64,000 nucleotides of DNA from Siphonodentalium dalli (lineage: Eukaryota; Mollusca; Scaphopoda; Gadilida; Siphonodentaliidae): the NCBI GenBank assembly GCA_032622095.1, contig CP136065.1:154885577-154949576 (forward strand), given 5' to 3'. The notes beneath the pieces were generated by a model. That model had not been told where the DNA came from. It searched no databases and saw nothing but the letters and a program-made list of their open reading frames with translations. Below, piece by piece: positions 1 through 11,000 of the stretch. The position numbers and the translations under genes are program-made. The stretch's first letter is position 1. Each line of letters opens with the position of its first letter.

Positions 1-82
1 ATGATGAATATACCAGCAAAAAATAATACATTGTCTTTCATTAGTTTCAAAATAAATCAGTTTTACAAAAAAATGGTTGTAA

Positions 83-480
83 CTTGAAAGAACAATTTAG
101 AGTAGGCCTACTCCCTTTATCCAAGATTCAGGCTGGCTGTGAATGACCGATCGGTCTATTTTAGCCCGATCGGTCTATTTTAACCCGATCGGGCTATTAT
201 TGATTGATCGGTGGTTCACCCAGACCTGTAGGATATGCGCGCTATAGCATATAGATAAGGCGTTTCATGTATGGAAGGCCTATTTCACTTGAAAAAACAA
301 TTTAGAGTAGGCCTACTCCCTTTATCCAAGATTCAAGCTGGCTGTGAAAGACTGATCGGTCTATTTTAGCCTGATCGGTCTATTTTAGCCCGATCGGGCT
401 ATTATTGATTGATCAGTGACTCACCCAGACCTGTAGGATATACGCGCTATAGCATATAGATAAGGCATTTCATGTATGGC
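83..480. repeat. 205-bp tandem duplication
   Basis: Two head-to-tail copies of about 205 bp (83-287 and 288-480), nearly identical from cttgaaa through gcgctatagcatatagata. Inside each, a 20-bp unit built around CCGATCGG repeats three times before a palindromic GATCGGGC. No gene is seen in 1-620. Confidence 0.8.
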
Positions 481-499
481 CTATGGGAGACCCATTTCA

Positions 500-1515
500 C
501 ATTTATTATTCATTTACAATCAAACGCAAATATTTCGCAAAATAACATCTATCATTTGCGCTTCAGTGTAAATCATTTGCGCAAATAAAAATTAATATGC
601 ATTGATATCACCCCCCCTGAATTAATTTTAAATGGCACAGACCCACCATATGAGGGAAGCAACCCCCCAGTAACCCCAATATCTCTTTTATGACCATGGA
701 AATGGTAGAGATATGTGCAGGATATATCTCTTTTATAAAATATACTAGATATCTGGGATGGAGACACAAATTCTTGGGGACAGGGATGCTGATAATATGA
801 AAATTGGGGTTTTTCCCCAATTTCAAGTCAATAAGTACACCATATGAGGGAAGCGAGTCCCCAGTAACCCCGAATTCCATATTTATGGCCATGGAAATGG
901 TATATATCTGTGTAGGAGATGTCCCTTTAATAAAATATACTAGAGCTCTGGGAGTGAGGCACCAATTCTTGGGACACCAGGACAGAGATGCTGATATATG
1001 CATATGTAAATGTTTTTTCTTCAATGTTTCAGTATTATATGGGGCTACTACTATGGGTCCATGATAATATACTATGAGATGGACTCTATCATTCACAATC
1101 AGAGGGAAGTAAGGGAGTGTTAGGTATTTGCGCTTAAGCGCAAATATATTGATAGACATATACTTGCGCTTAAGTGCAAATGATTCATTTTCACATTTTA
1201 TATTAACTAATTGCACTTAAGCGTAAATAATTTACGCTTAAGCATAAATCAGTTACGCTTAATGTAATCATTTACGCTTAAGCGTAATTGACTTACGCGT
1301 TATCATAATACATTGGAATTATATTACGGTAAGAGCAATAATTTCATCCGCTGTCTTACCTTATATGTATATTGGTATAATCTGATGTATGTTAACTTAC
1401 TGGCATTAGTAATGTGGTTGCATCCATTTCAGCTTGAGTATGTGGAGTTCAATGGGAGTGTATATGAATTACGGTTAAGCGTAACTCATTTACACTTAAG
1501 TGGATTTCATTTAGT
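500..1515. repeat. Cluster of CTTAAG-centred palindromes
   Basis: About ten copies of a short palindrome close to TTTACGCTTAAGCGTAAA occur at 19-40 bp spacing, mainly 1118-1300, with others near 550-585 and 1480-1510. Some copies vary at one arm (TTGCGCTTAAGCGCAAA, TTACACTTAAGTGGA). Confidence 0.75.
645..1010. repeat. Diverged 194-bp tandem duplication
   Basis: Two copies start with accatatgagggaagc at 645 and 839 and share ccatggaaatggta, aaaatatactaga and ttcttgggaca at matching offsets. Divergence is much higher than in the 83-480 pair, so it is older. Confidence 0.7.
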
Positions 1516-2470
1516 GCAAATACACAACACTTCTTTACTTCCATCCAATTTTAACTGTCAATGATTGAGTCAATCTTATGGTATATTTATTTGGGCCTAT
1601 ATAAACTCAAAAATTGAAGAAAACATAATTCCATATGGATATCAATATCACCATCACTGTCCCAAACAAATACGGTCTGTACTAGAATAGTGAATAGCAA
1701 TATGGCACACATGTAGCATTGCACAGGTAATTAAACAGTTTTAAATACACATGTAAGACAACTCTTTCTGCACGAGACTGTACCTGCTGTAGTTCGATCA
1801 TAAAATCGGTCAAAGATTAAAACTTTCTATAAATAGTAACATTTTCAACTGTTACCGTTGTTCATTGCTCGATCATGACCACTTTGATTATAACTCTTTC
1901 ATAATTCGGTCAATGTTCTTCCGTTGGTGATTTCAGGCAATAATTCCTTTTATATCCCTCCCATTCGATTTGAATACCGTTTGTTTTTCGTTTTATTAAG
2001 CTGATGTTACGCTATTCCCGCAAACGGCCTCCCTCCACGGAAGCCATTTTCTGAGAACGAAAGCAGACTCAATCCCGACCAAGTCGGAAGTGTTCGGGTG
2101 TTTCCGCGACTGCACAAGACAACTCATTGGTGTATTTATTTCACGTTTACAGTGGAATTATTCGTCCCGATTGAGGGAAAGTAAATAGTTAGTTACGTGG
2201 CCGTATAATTAGTACAAACTAATATCTGGTTGGGGCATTTCGTGTATGGGGGTTATTTTATTCAGTGTTTCCACAGAATAACGCAGGGAACTCAATTGTG
2301 AGGTTCAATTTACGTTTCACATCACTTTAAGCATGCTATAGCGAATTTAAAAACACACTGGTTAAAACCGTAGGGGCATGTTATAACTCAAAACTATCAC
2401 CAAGTATTCATAGTAATAATTTTGATGCCCATGAAAAACGTAAGATTCCCTGGCATTAAACCTACAAAAT
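1516..2470. other. Unassigned sequence
   Basis: No gene, splice-consistent exon or repeat family was recognised here. It is moderately GC-rich around 2020-2110. Confidence 0.4.
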
Positions 2471-2477
2471 AAGTCTG

Positions 2478-2656
2478 TTAAAGAATATAAGAAAAAATTT
2501 ATTAAAATTGTAAAATATTGTAAAAAATAATAACAAATGATGAAAAATTGTTAGGCCAATGCATTCTCTTATATATGCGAGGCGACCTATGGTCGAATGC
2601 ATTGGCACAGGGTATATGGGTTGATACAAAATCGGACCTGGCACTGAAAGGGTTAA
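2478..2656. mobile_element. TTAA-type hairpin element, variant copy
   Basis: It matches 14125-14300 (tgtaagaaaaa, ggccaatgcattctctta, tatgcgaggcgacc) and ends in ctgaaagggTTAA at 2656. It is one of a dispersed family of non-autonomous foldback elements with CCCTTT/AAAGGG ends. Confidence 0.6.
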
Positions 2657-3067
2657 ACATTGTTAACAGTGGAATTGCCCATATCAGTCCAATAATATAC
2701 CAAAGTTTAATAAAAACTTGATGGTAAACACTGGAAATGGTCAAAGCATTGAGAAATATTCTGAAAATTATATTGAGATTAAAATATTTGAGCTTACTGC
2801 ACGACGATTAGCGATGTTTGTTGACAAATCACTGTAACAGTTTTGTTTACATAACAATGGTTTAAACACACATGATTTTGTTATTGGAAAACTGTCAATA
2901 ATGAAAATAAGAACAAAGTTTATAGTTCTATTTCTCCGTGTTCTTATGTAGTCATGATGTTTTACAGACATGTAATGTTTGCAGGTTTACCCACTGCGAG
3001 CGCCTTGGGTTCCTTTAACTACATGTTTACAAACTGGAAGTACTAAGTACATGTCTGTCAGTATCTG

Positions 3068-3394
3068 TTAGCCCTTCCATGACTAGAGCTTCCTGAAATG
3101 TTGTGAAAACCCTGTGCCAATGCATTTTCTTATATATGCGAGTCTCCCATGCCTCGCATATATAAGAGAATACATTGGCCTAACAATATATACTTTGATT
3201 TTGTAAGCCAGTGAATTCTCTTATATATGCAAGTCTCCCATAGCGAGACTCACATATATAGGATAATGCACTGGCACAGGATCTGTAATGCTGCATCAGC
3301 ACGGCTAAGCCAGTGCATTCTCTTATATATGGGAGACTTGCATATATAAGAGAATGCACTGGCACAGGATCTGTAATGGTGCTGAAAGCGTTTA
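3068..3394. mobile_element. TTAA-type hairpin element, triple hairpin
   Basis: It starts with ttagcccttccatgac and contains three successive self-complementary hairpins built from attctcttatatatgcgag. The right end is eroded at ctgaaagcg. Confidence 0.65.
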
Positions 3395-4547
3395 TTTAAA
3401 AGACTGGTATTGAGGAAATAATAATTGATCCATATATTACATTGATCCATATATTACAGTTCTTAATTTTAATGCATGGATCAATTATTACACCAGAACC
3501 GACAGGCAGCCAGGTACTCTGATTTACTGAAGAGTCCCAGCAATAATTGCATTACTAGGGCACTTGTTGAATGCATCCAACATGGTGTGATGTCCAAATT
3601 GCAATGCATAATATCTTCGCATCATGTTATTAAGCAAATCAAGAGCATTCACCACTGGACTAATGCACCACTAATTAAAAATTGGCAGAACATTTTAGTT
3701 TGCTTGCATTTCGCTTTCAGTTTGTTTCGGTTTTTATAGTGAGAAGCAGATTTCAAACTAAAAAAAGTTTTAGTATCATGCAGCCAAGCTATCACCTGTC
3801 ATTACTGCAGACATGAACCAGCCTGGTGGGCGATTTGGGAGAAATCTTCTCCCTGAAATGTGCCACTTCTCCCTTTTTTTGTCCTAGGGAGAGGTCACTT
3901 CTCTCTCATACATGTACATGATCAAACAGAATATTTAAACTGTAATAGCTAATAATAATGGTGTGCTTACTCATTATAAATGTATATAAACTATTGTATT
4001 GGTTTTATAAATGGGCTCTTGTGTTTAATAATAATTATTGGATCATAGAAAGGTTATGTTGGGGTGTAAATTGAATTTCAGCCATTATAACTTCTCATTA
4101 ATAACAGTCCACTTCTCCATAATAATCAAATAAGGAGAAGTGAATTCTCCCAATGTGAAACCTCTCGGCTGGTCCATGACTGCAGATGACGGCATGCATA
4201 AAAATAGCACAAGTCAGGTGCGGAAAGTATCATAGTTGTCATTCAGATGAAAAATATATGGATGCAAAAAAACTGATGCAAATGGTGGGGGACAGAACAG
4301 AACAGGAAATCTAAGGCTAAGAGGCAATAGTTTCTTTGAATCATTGGCTCTCATATCAGTTCGGTACACATGTATAAACCTCTGGTACTACAATCCATTG
4401 GCTACTAACGAGTCTAACATCTCAAAGTGGATAGTTGACATAATATAACTTTATCAATAGTGCTTTCACTATCTATGATCATCATGTTAGCCTTTTGACT
4501 TGATTGGAGATGAAGTGTCTGGCATTTTGTTTTATATAGTACTTATT
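3395..4547. other. Unassigned sequence
   Basis: An 87-codon open frame at 3476-3739 shows no coding character that I recognise. The motif cttctcc recurs at 3838-3905 and 4088-4160 in both orientations, suggesting a degraded inverted repeat. Confidence 0.35.
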
Positions 4548-4712
4548 TAACCCTTCCATGACTGGAGCTTCCTGAAATTTTGTGAAAACCCTGTGCATTC
4601 TCTTATATATGCAAGGCTCAGAATGGGAGACTCGCATATATAAGAGTATGCACTGGCACAGGATCTTTAATGCTGCACCAGTGCAGCTCCAGCCATGATA
4701 CGGTAAAACGGG
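4547..4712. mobile_element. TTAA-type hairpin element, single hairpin
   Basis: Left end TTAACCCTTCCATGACTGGA; central hairpin attctcttatatatg... with its complement; right end eroded (ccatgatacgg). It sits about 230 bases upstream of the first recognised C12orf4-like exon. Confidence 0.65.
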
Positions 4713-4939
4713 CTTGATAAATATAATCTTGTTACAGCTGTTGTGCATTCTGCTATCCAACTGTCCATGATACGTTTATTAAATCTTAATAATACCCATA
4801 GAAAATTTGAACAGTTTTTTTACTAGGTCTAGGGACAGTAGCTGATGTTCAACATGCTTACGATTGTCATCTTATTCCGATTACTGGCTCATCTCTAATC
4901 TCTACTGCAACCCTCATAGCACTTTTATAAATATTTCAG

Positions 4940-5040
4940 GACGAGGGTAAGAGCTATTTCGAGCAGTTTGCCTGAAGCTGAGGATGATGAGAGACATGTC
5001 CAGCAACCTCGCTTAGAAGAGAGTTTCACAATTCATCTTG
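4940..5040 (+). CDS. C12orf4: C12orf4-like exon (first recognisable)
   Basis: The acceptor is tttcag at 4934-4939 and the donor gtaaaa at 5041. The exon starts with the last base of a split codon, encodes [20 protein letters not shown] followed by [13 protein letters not shown], and ends with the first base of a Gly codon. The acidic stretch EAEDDE precedes the conserved [10 protein letters not shown]. Because it opens in mid codon it cannot be the first coding exon. Confidence 0.75.
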
Positions 5041-8000
5041 GTAAAAAATTATTAACATCACACATTGTGTTCAGAATTTTTCACAATACTATTGACATTA
5101 TTAGGGTGAAGTGAAGCCCAAATAATCTCAATCTGGGATTATAGTTTTTTAAAGATTGCGGATGCAAATCTCCATCATCCATGCATGTGTCTGTCTGTCA
5201 ACAAGTTCTTTCAGCATACCCTACAGACCACAGCCCTTATTAAATAGTCACTAGACATCATATGAATCCTCAGGGTGACGTCTAGATGGATACCATCATT
5301 GTTTTCCAAATTAAAAAAAAAAACATGGCCACCAGCAGCCATCTTAATTTCACATCCTGCAGCCCACATTTATTGGAGAATTGTCTTGAATATTTGCAGG
5401 CTTGTTTGGGATCACCTCTAGATGTGAGCTATTGAATTTGAACAATTTCGATGATTTTAAAAAAACATGGCCGTCAACAGCCATTTTGGATTTTATTCTT
5501 TGCATGACTATATCCTTTGGCATACCCTACATACCATATCCCTCAACCGATCATCACCAAACTTTATGTGGATCTTCGGGGAGACCTCTAGTTTGTTGAC
5601 ATCATTGAGCAGCAATCATCCGTTTGTTCTTCATGATTTGTTTGTGCTATTAGTCACTGAGTTTCATTGTCAATTACTATTAGAAACATGTCTAATTTCA
5701 CAGTAAGTGACCAGGTGCTGCCTGTCTTGATCTTCTCATTATTGATGTCACATTCTTTCAGACGTCTGACATGTAAATCCATTTCTTATGTTTCAGGGGC
5801 TCAGATGAAGACGACTCACAATTTGAGATTATTATGTGCAGATGTTCTAGATCTTTGTAGACATAAACCACATACAGTGGGGTGAGTCAAATAGCAAATT
5901 TTTTTTAACACATATCAAATTTATTATGAAATATGAGGGTTTTGGCCAGTGTGATATCTCAAAAAAATATAATCTGATAAATAAAATATAATCTGACAAA
6001 TAAAACTAGAGATTTATATCACAACCTGCCTTCATTAAAGATGTATTCAGAGCTCTGGATTCTTTCCTCATTGCCTCTGTCTCTAGTACTTGAAATGAAT
6101 TTTTTTGAGTTCAGAACTTATCATCAATTTTTTTTTTATCAGTTTCTATATTTATTGTGGCAGAACCAGAAAGAGAGCAACAATTATCTTGAAGATAGCA
6201 GAACCTCGAAAACTGTCTGGGGATCTTCCAAAGAGGGGGTTGATGTATCAAATTAATGAGTAAAGAATCTGAATGAAAATAAAGGGGTTGGTACCAAAAA
6301 ACATGTAGTAAAACTTATACCCGGTAAAATAGTAGAAAACTGGGATGGTCCCATGGTGGATCTTGAAAGTGGCCCAATAGAAAGGAAATATCCTATGTGT
6401 CTGGAATTTTGTCATGGCCCCTCCTGCTTTTAGCACCTTATTAGCTCAACTTTACTTTGTAAAGTTTGAGCTATTGCCATGGCTTTGTCATCCGTGTGTG
6501 CGTGTGCGCGTGTGTGCGTAAGGCGTCAACAATAGAGGCTACAGGTCGTACCTTTGATCGGATCATTATGAAATTTGTCATAGCTGTTGACATCAACATT
6601 TGTACCGGAATGATTCTTTTTGGGGTCATACGAAAAAAAAACATGGCCGCCAGCGGCCATCTTAGATTTCAAAATTCAATCCATTAGCACGGACTACAGG
6701 CCATACTGTTCATCTGATCGTCATGAACTTTGTCATGGATGTTAATATTGCCATGTAGATGGGAACGAGTCATTTTGGGGTCATTCGGCCAAAAAACATG
6801 GCCGCCAGCAGCCATCTTCGATTTTACTCTTTGCATGACTAAATCCTTTAGCACGGGCTACAGGTCGTACCTTTAGTCTGATAATCATGAAATTTGCCAT
6901 GGCTGTTGAAATTGGAATGTAGATGGGAACGAGTCATTTTGGGGTCATTCGGCCCAAAAACATGGCCACCAGCAGCCATCTTGGATTTTACTCTTTGTAT
7001 GACTAAATCCTTTAGCACGGGCTACAGGTCGTACCTTTAGTCTGATCATCATAAAATTTGTCATGGATGTTAACAATGACATGTAGATTGGAACGAGTCA
7101 TTTTGGGGTCATTCGGCCAAAAAACATGGCCGCCAGCAGCCGTCTTGGATTTTACTCTTTGCGTGACTAAATCCTTTAGCACGGGCTACAGGTCCTACTT
7201 TTAGTCTGATCATCATAAAATTTGTCAAGAATGTTAATAATGACATGTAGATGGGAAACGAGTCATTTTGGGGTCATTCGGCCAAAAAACATGGCCGCCA
7301 GCAGCCATCTTGGATTTTACTCTTTGTATGACTAAATCCTTTAGCACGGGCTACAGGTCGTACCTTTGGTCTGATCATCATAAAATTTGTCATGGCTGTT
7401 GATATTGGAATGTAGATGGGAACGAGTCATTTTGGGGTCATTCGGACAAAAAACATGGCCGCATCCATTAGCACGGGCCACAGGTCGTACTGATTGTCTG
7501 ATCATCATGAAATTTGTCATGGATGATAATATTGACATGTAGATGGTCATTCGGACAAAAAACATGGCCGCCAGCAGCCATCTTGCATTTAAAAATTTAA
7601 TCCATTAGCACGGGCCACAGTTAGTACTGTTCGTGTGATCATCATGAAATTTGTCATGGATGTTAATATTGACATGTAGATGGGAACGAGTACTTTTGGG
7701 GTCATTTGGCCGAAAAACATGGCCACCAGCAGCCATCTTGGTCGTACCTTTAGTCTGATCATCATAAAATTTGTCATGGATGTTAACAATGACATGTAGA
7801 TGGGAACGAGTAATTTTGGGGTCAATCGGCCAAAAAACATGGCCGCCAGCAGCCATCTTGGATTTTACTCTTTGTATGATAAAATCCTTAGCACGGGCTA
7901 CAGGTCGTACCTTTAGTCTGATCATCATAAAAATTTTCATGGCTGTTGAAATTGGAATGTAAATGGGAACGAGTCATTTTGGGGTCATTCCGACAAAAAA

Positions 8001-11000
8001 CATGGCCGCCAGCGGCCATCTTGGATTTCAAAATATAATCCATTAGCACGGGCCACAGGTCGTACTGTTCGTCTGATCATCATGAAATTTGTCATGGATG
8101 TTAATATTGACATGTAGATGGGAACGAGTAATTTTGGGGTCATTTGGCGTAAAAACGTGGCCGCCAGCAGCAATCTTGGATTTTACTCTTTGTATGACTA
8201 AATTCTTTAGCATGGGCTACAGGTCGTACCTTTAGTCTGATCGTCATAAAATTTGTCATGGATGTTAACGATGACATGTAGATGGGAACGACTCTTTTTG
8301 GGGTCATTCGGCCGATAACATGGCCGCCAGCAGCCATCTTGGATTTTACTCTTTGTATGACTAAATTCTTTAGCACGGGCTACATGTCGTACCTTTAGTC
8401 TTATCATCATAAAATTTGTCATGAATGTTAATAATGACATGTAGATGGGAACGAGTCATTTTGGGGTCAATCGGCCAAAACACATGGCCGCCAGCAGCCA
8501 TCTTGGATTTTATTCTTTGTATGACTAAATTCTTTAGCATGGGCTACAGGTCGTACCTTTAGTCTGATCGTCATAAAATTTGTCATTGATGTTAACGATG
8601 ACATGTAGATGGGAACGACTCATTTTGGGGTCATTCGGTCGAAAACATGGCTGCCAGCAGACATCTTGGATTTTACTTTTCTCTTCATGTCTATAAACTA
8701 GTATTAGACATTCAACTTTCCACATTCCTAATCGCTCCATTGACTGTAATATATTAAATTATTCCCTTTCCAAGTTGAGCTACAGTGTCATTGACACTTT
8801 CATTTATTAAATGGATTTTCCCATTCAGTTATAAAACTATGCATCAGAATTATTTATTATTTATTTGGAGGATTTTTGTTAAAACGCGTTCAGAAAACAT
8901 AAGATACCCATTCCCTCATTTGTAGGAATAATTAAACTGAATTTCCCATCCCTAGAATTCTATGCTAATTCGGGGCTGATCTGTTCAGATATGAAGTTAA
9001 ATGGACATGGATCATTTGAAGCTCCAACTTATGTCTATACAGGGATAAGTTAAGTCGACAAATACACAAAAATACTATCTAAAGAAATTATATAGTCTGA
9101 AAAAATTTGACAAATTCATATTAATTTTCCAGTTGTTTTCAATTTTTCACATTGAAGCTATTCAAACACTCTTTATATTTTTTACCATATCAGGAATAGA
9201 CTTAACAATGAACGCTCTTTACTCTTCCATTCTGGAAAAAAATGTACTTTATATATCTGTCGACTTATTTTTATCCCTGGAAACAGTGAACATAATATCA
9301 AGCCATGGAGCTTTGAAGGTAGGGTCCTGCGAATATTTGGCGTCTTGAAATGTTCTGATGTGCACTTTACCAAATGTTTGGCCTAGTTTGAGCAAATGAT
9401 TTCACATTTTCAGTTAACCTCAAATAATTTTCCATCTGTAACAGACAAAAATTATTTGAGATATTGATAAAGAACGATAGAGCAATGCCCATCGTTTACC
9501 TTTGCGATATTCAATTTCAAACCTAATTTGAACTGAATACTGGGACCAAATCGAATAATGAATTGAACATTGATTATTCGCAGTACCCTATTTAAAGGTT
9601 AATTCACTGATTGTGTCTGATTCTACATTTGTCAGACATCATAGATGAGAGGTGTTTCGATTGTCTCAGCACTTACCTATTTATGATATATATCTTGTTT
9701 GTTTTCAGTGGAGTCATGATTCCTCAGCCACAGAGACTACAGACCGCGATGTCCCTGTTTTCTAACAATCTGTGTGGAATTATCATGCTGGTCGATAGCC
9801 GACTCAATACATACACCGGCATCAAAAGAGGTCTGTCTTCATATCACACATAATCAACATTCACACTACTGTGGCCAGATTTGCCAATGGGCACATTTTT
9901 TCGGAAATGGCCAAAGAGAATTTTATTTGGCCGAACTTTTTGGCCAGAACAATTCAAGTCTGTAGTCAGCAATCATCTCTCAGAATATGGTAACAAGATC
10001 TCACTAAAACACTTACATTCGTTAATAGTTAATCCGTTGTTGCTCGCCTGTGTAAAGTAATGCTCTACTTAATCTAATTAATCGACTCCTTAACCACAGC
10101 AGAATTATGGGTAACTGTTCAGGATTTAGTCGGAAATATGGCTTGTTGCCATTCATCGGAAAGCTCTCTCTGTCAGATTCTTCAGTTAATAAGTTCAAGA
10201 AACAAGCTGTTTGTTTAATCAGAAAACTAACTAACTCCCCTATACAGTTGTCATCCTAATGTGACAACACCCCTAATTTCTATTTAATAACCTTCCTATA
10301 ATCATGTCCCATCCAAATATTCCCTAATATGTATAAACACCCTGTCACTGTTCTTTGATTCTTTTACTAAAATCGTATTTAACCAAGTTTTGAATTATTA
10401 TACATATTTGACTCCTCATGCCCATCATACCAAAACCTGTTATATTTATACTTTGTACATTTGTGTTTAAATTTATATTTGTTGTAGGTCCACCTAAGTT
10501 TTTCAGAACTTGTCCTTCAATCCTTTATATATATGTATTAACACATACATGACAATAAATATGTTTAAATAAAAAAAAAAATCAAGTAACTACCCATTAG
10601 AAAGTTAATATTTGTTTTTCCAAATCTCACTTCCAGAGTTTGGCAGAGTGTGTGAGCAGTCAACTGACTTCTTCTTTCCTGGGTTGGAACAGCAGTTCTT
10701 AGTGATAGAACAAGAAGTGATCAGAGCGAATGAAGTCCGAGCACTGAAAAAATTAACGGAGGATGTCGATAAACTTAGCGTTAAGAGTAGTGGCAGCAGC
10801 TCCAGTGACAATCAGGTTAGTTCTGTCACATAAATATCAACTCAAAATTTTTGTATGATATCTCATATATATTTTGAAGACCTCTGTTTGTCTGTCTGTA
10901 TGTATGTTTGTCTGAATGTATGTCATTTATACAAATCTACGATTCTCGACCGATCGGGACGAAACTTGGTACGTGTGTGTAGTTTGACCAGGCGGTCGTC

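Noticed and set aside
608-1216. 202-codon open frame on the - strand
   Set aside because: It reads through the 194-bp tandem duplication and the CTTAAG palindromes; parts of the region are also open in other frames. No recognised domain.
3120-3180. microRNA precursor
   Set aside because: The hairpin arms look ideal, but the same hairpin occurs in every TTAA element copy; it is a repeat feature first.
5467-5706. 79-codon + strand frame as an extra C12orf4-like exon
   Set aside because: It includes a copy of the 164-bp repeat and would break the matching phases of exons 4940-5040 and 5797-5881.
7605-8740. Several - strand frames of 60-110 codons with [10 protein letters not shown]-type repeats
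   Set aside because: They are the 164-bp repeat read in different frames; copies with indels change frame freely, so no coding constraint is seen.
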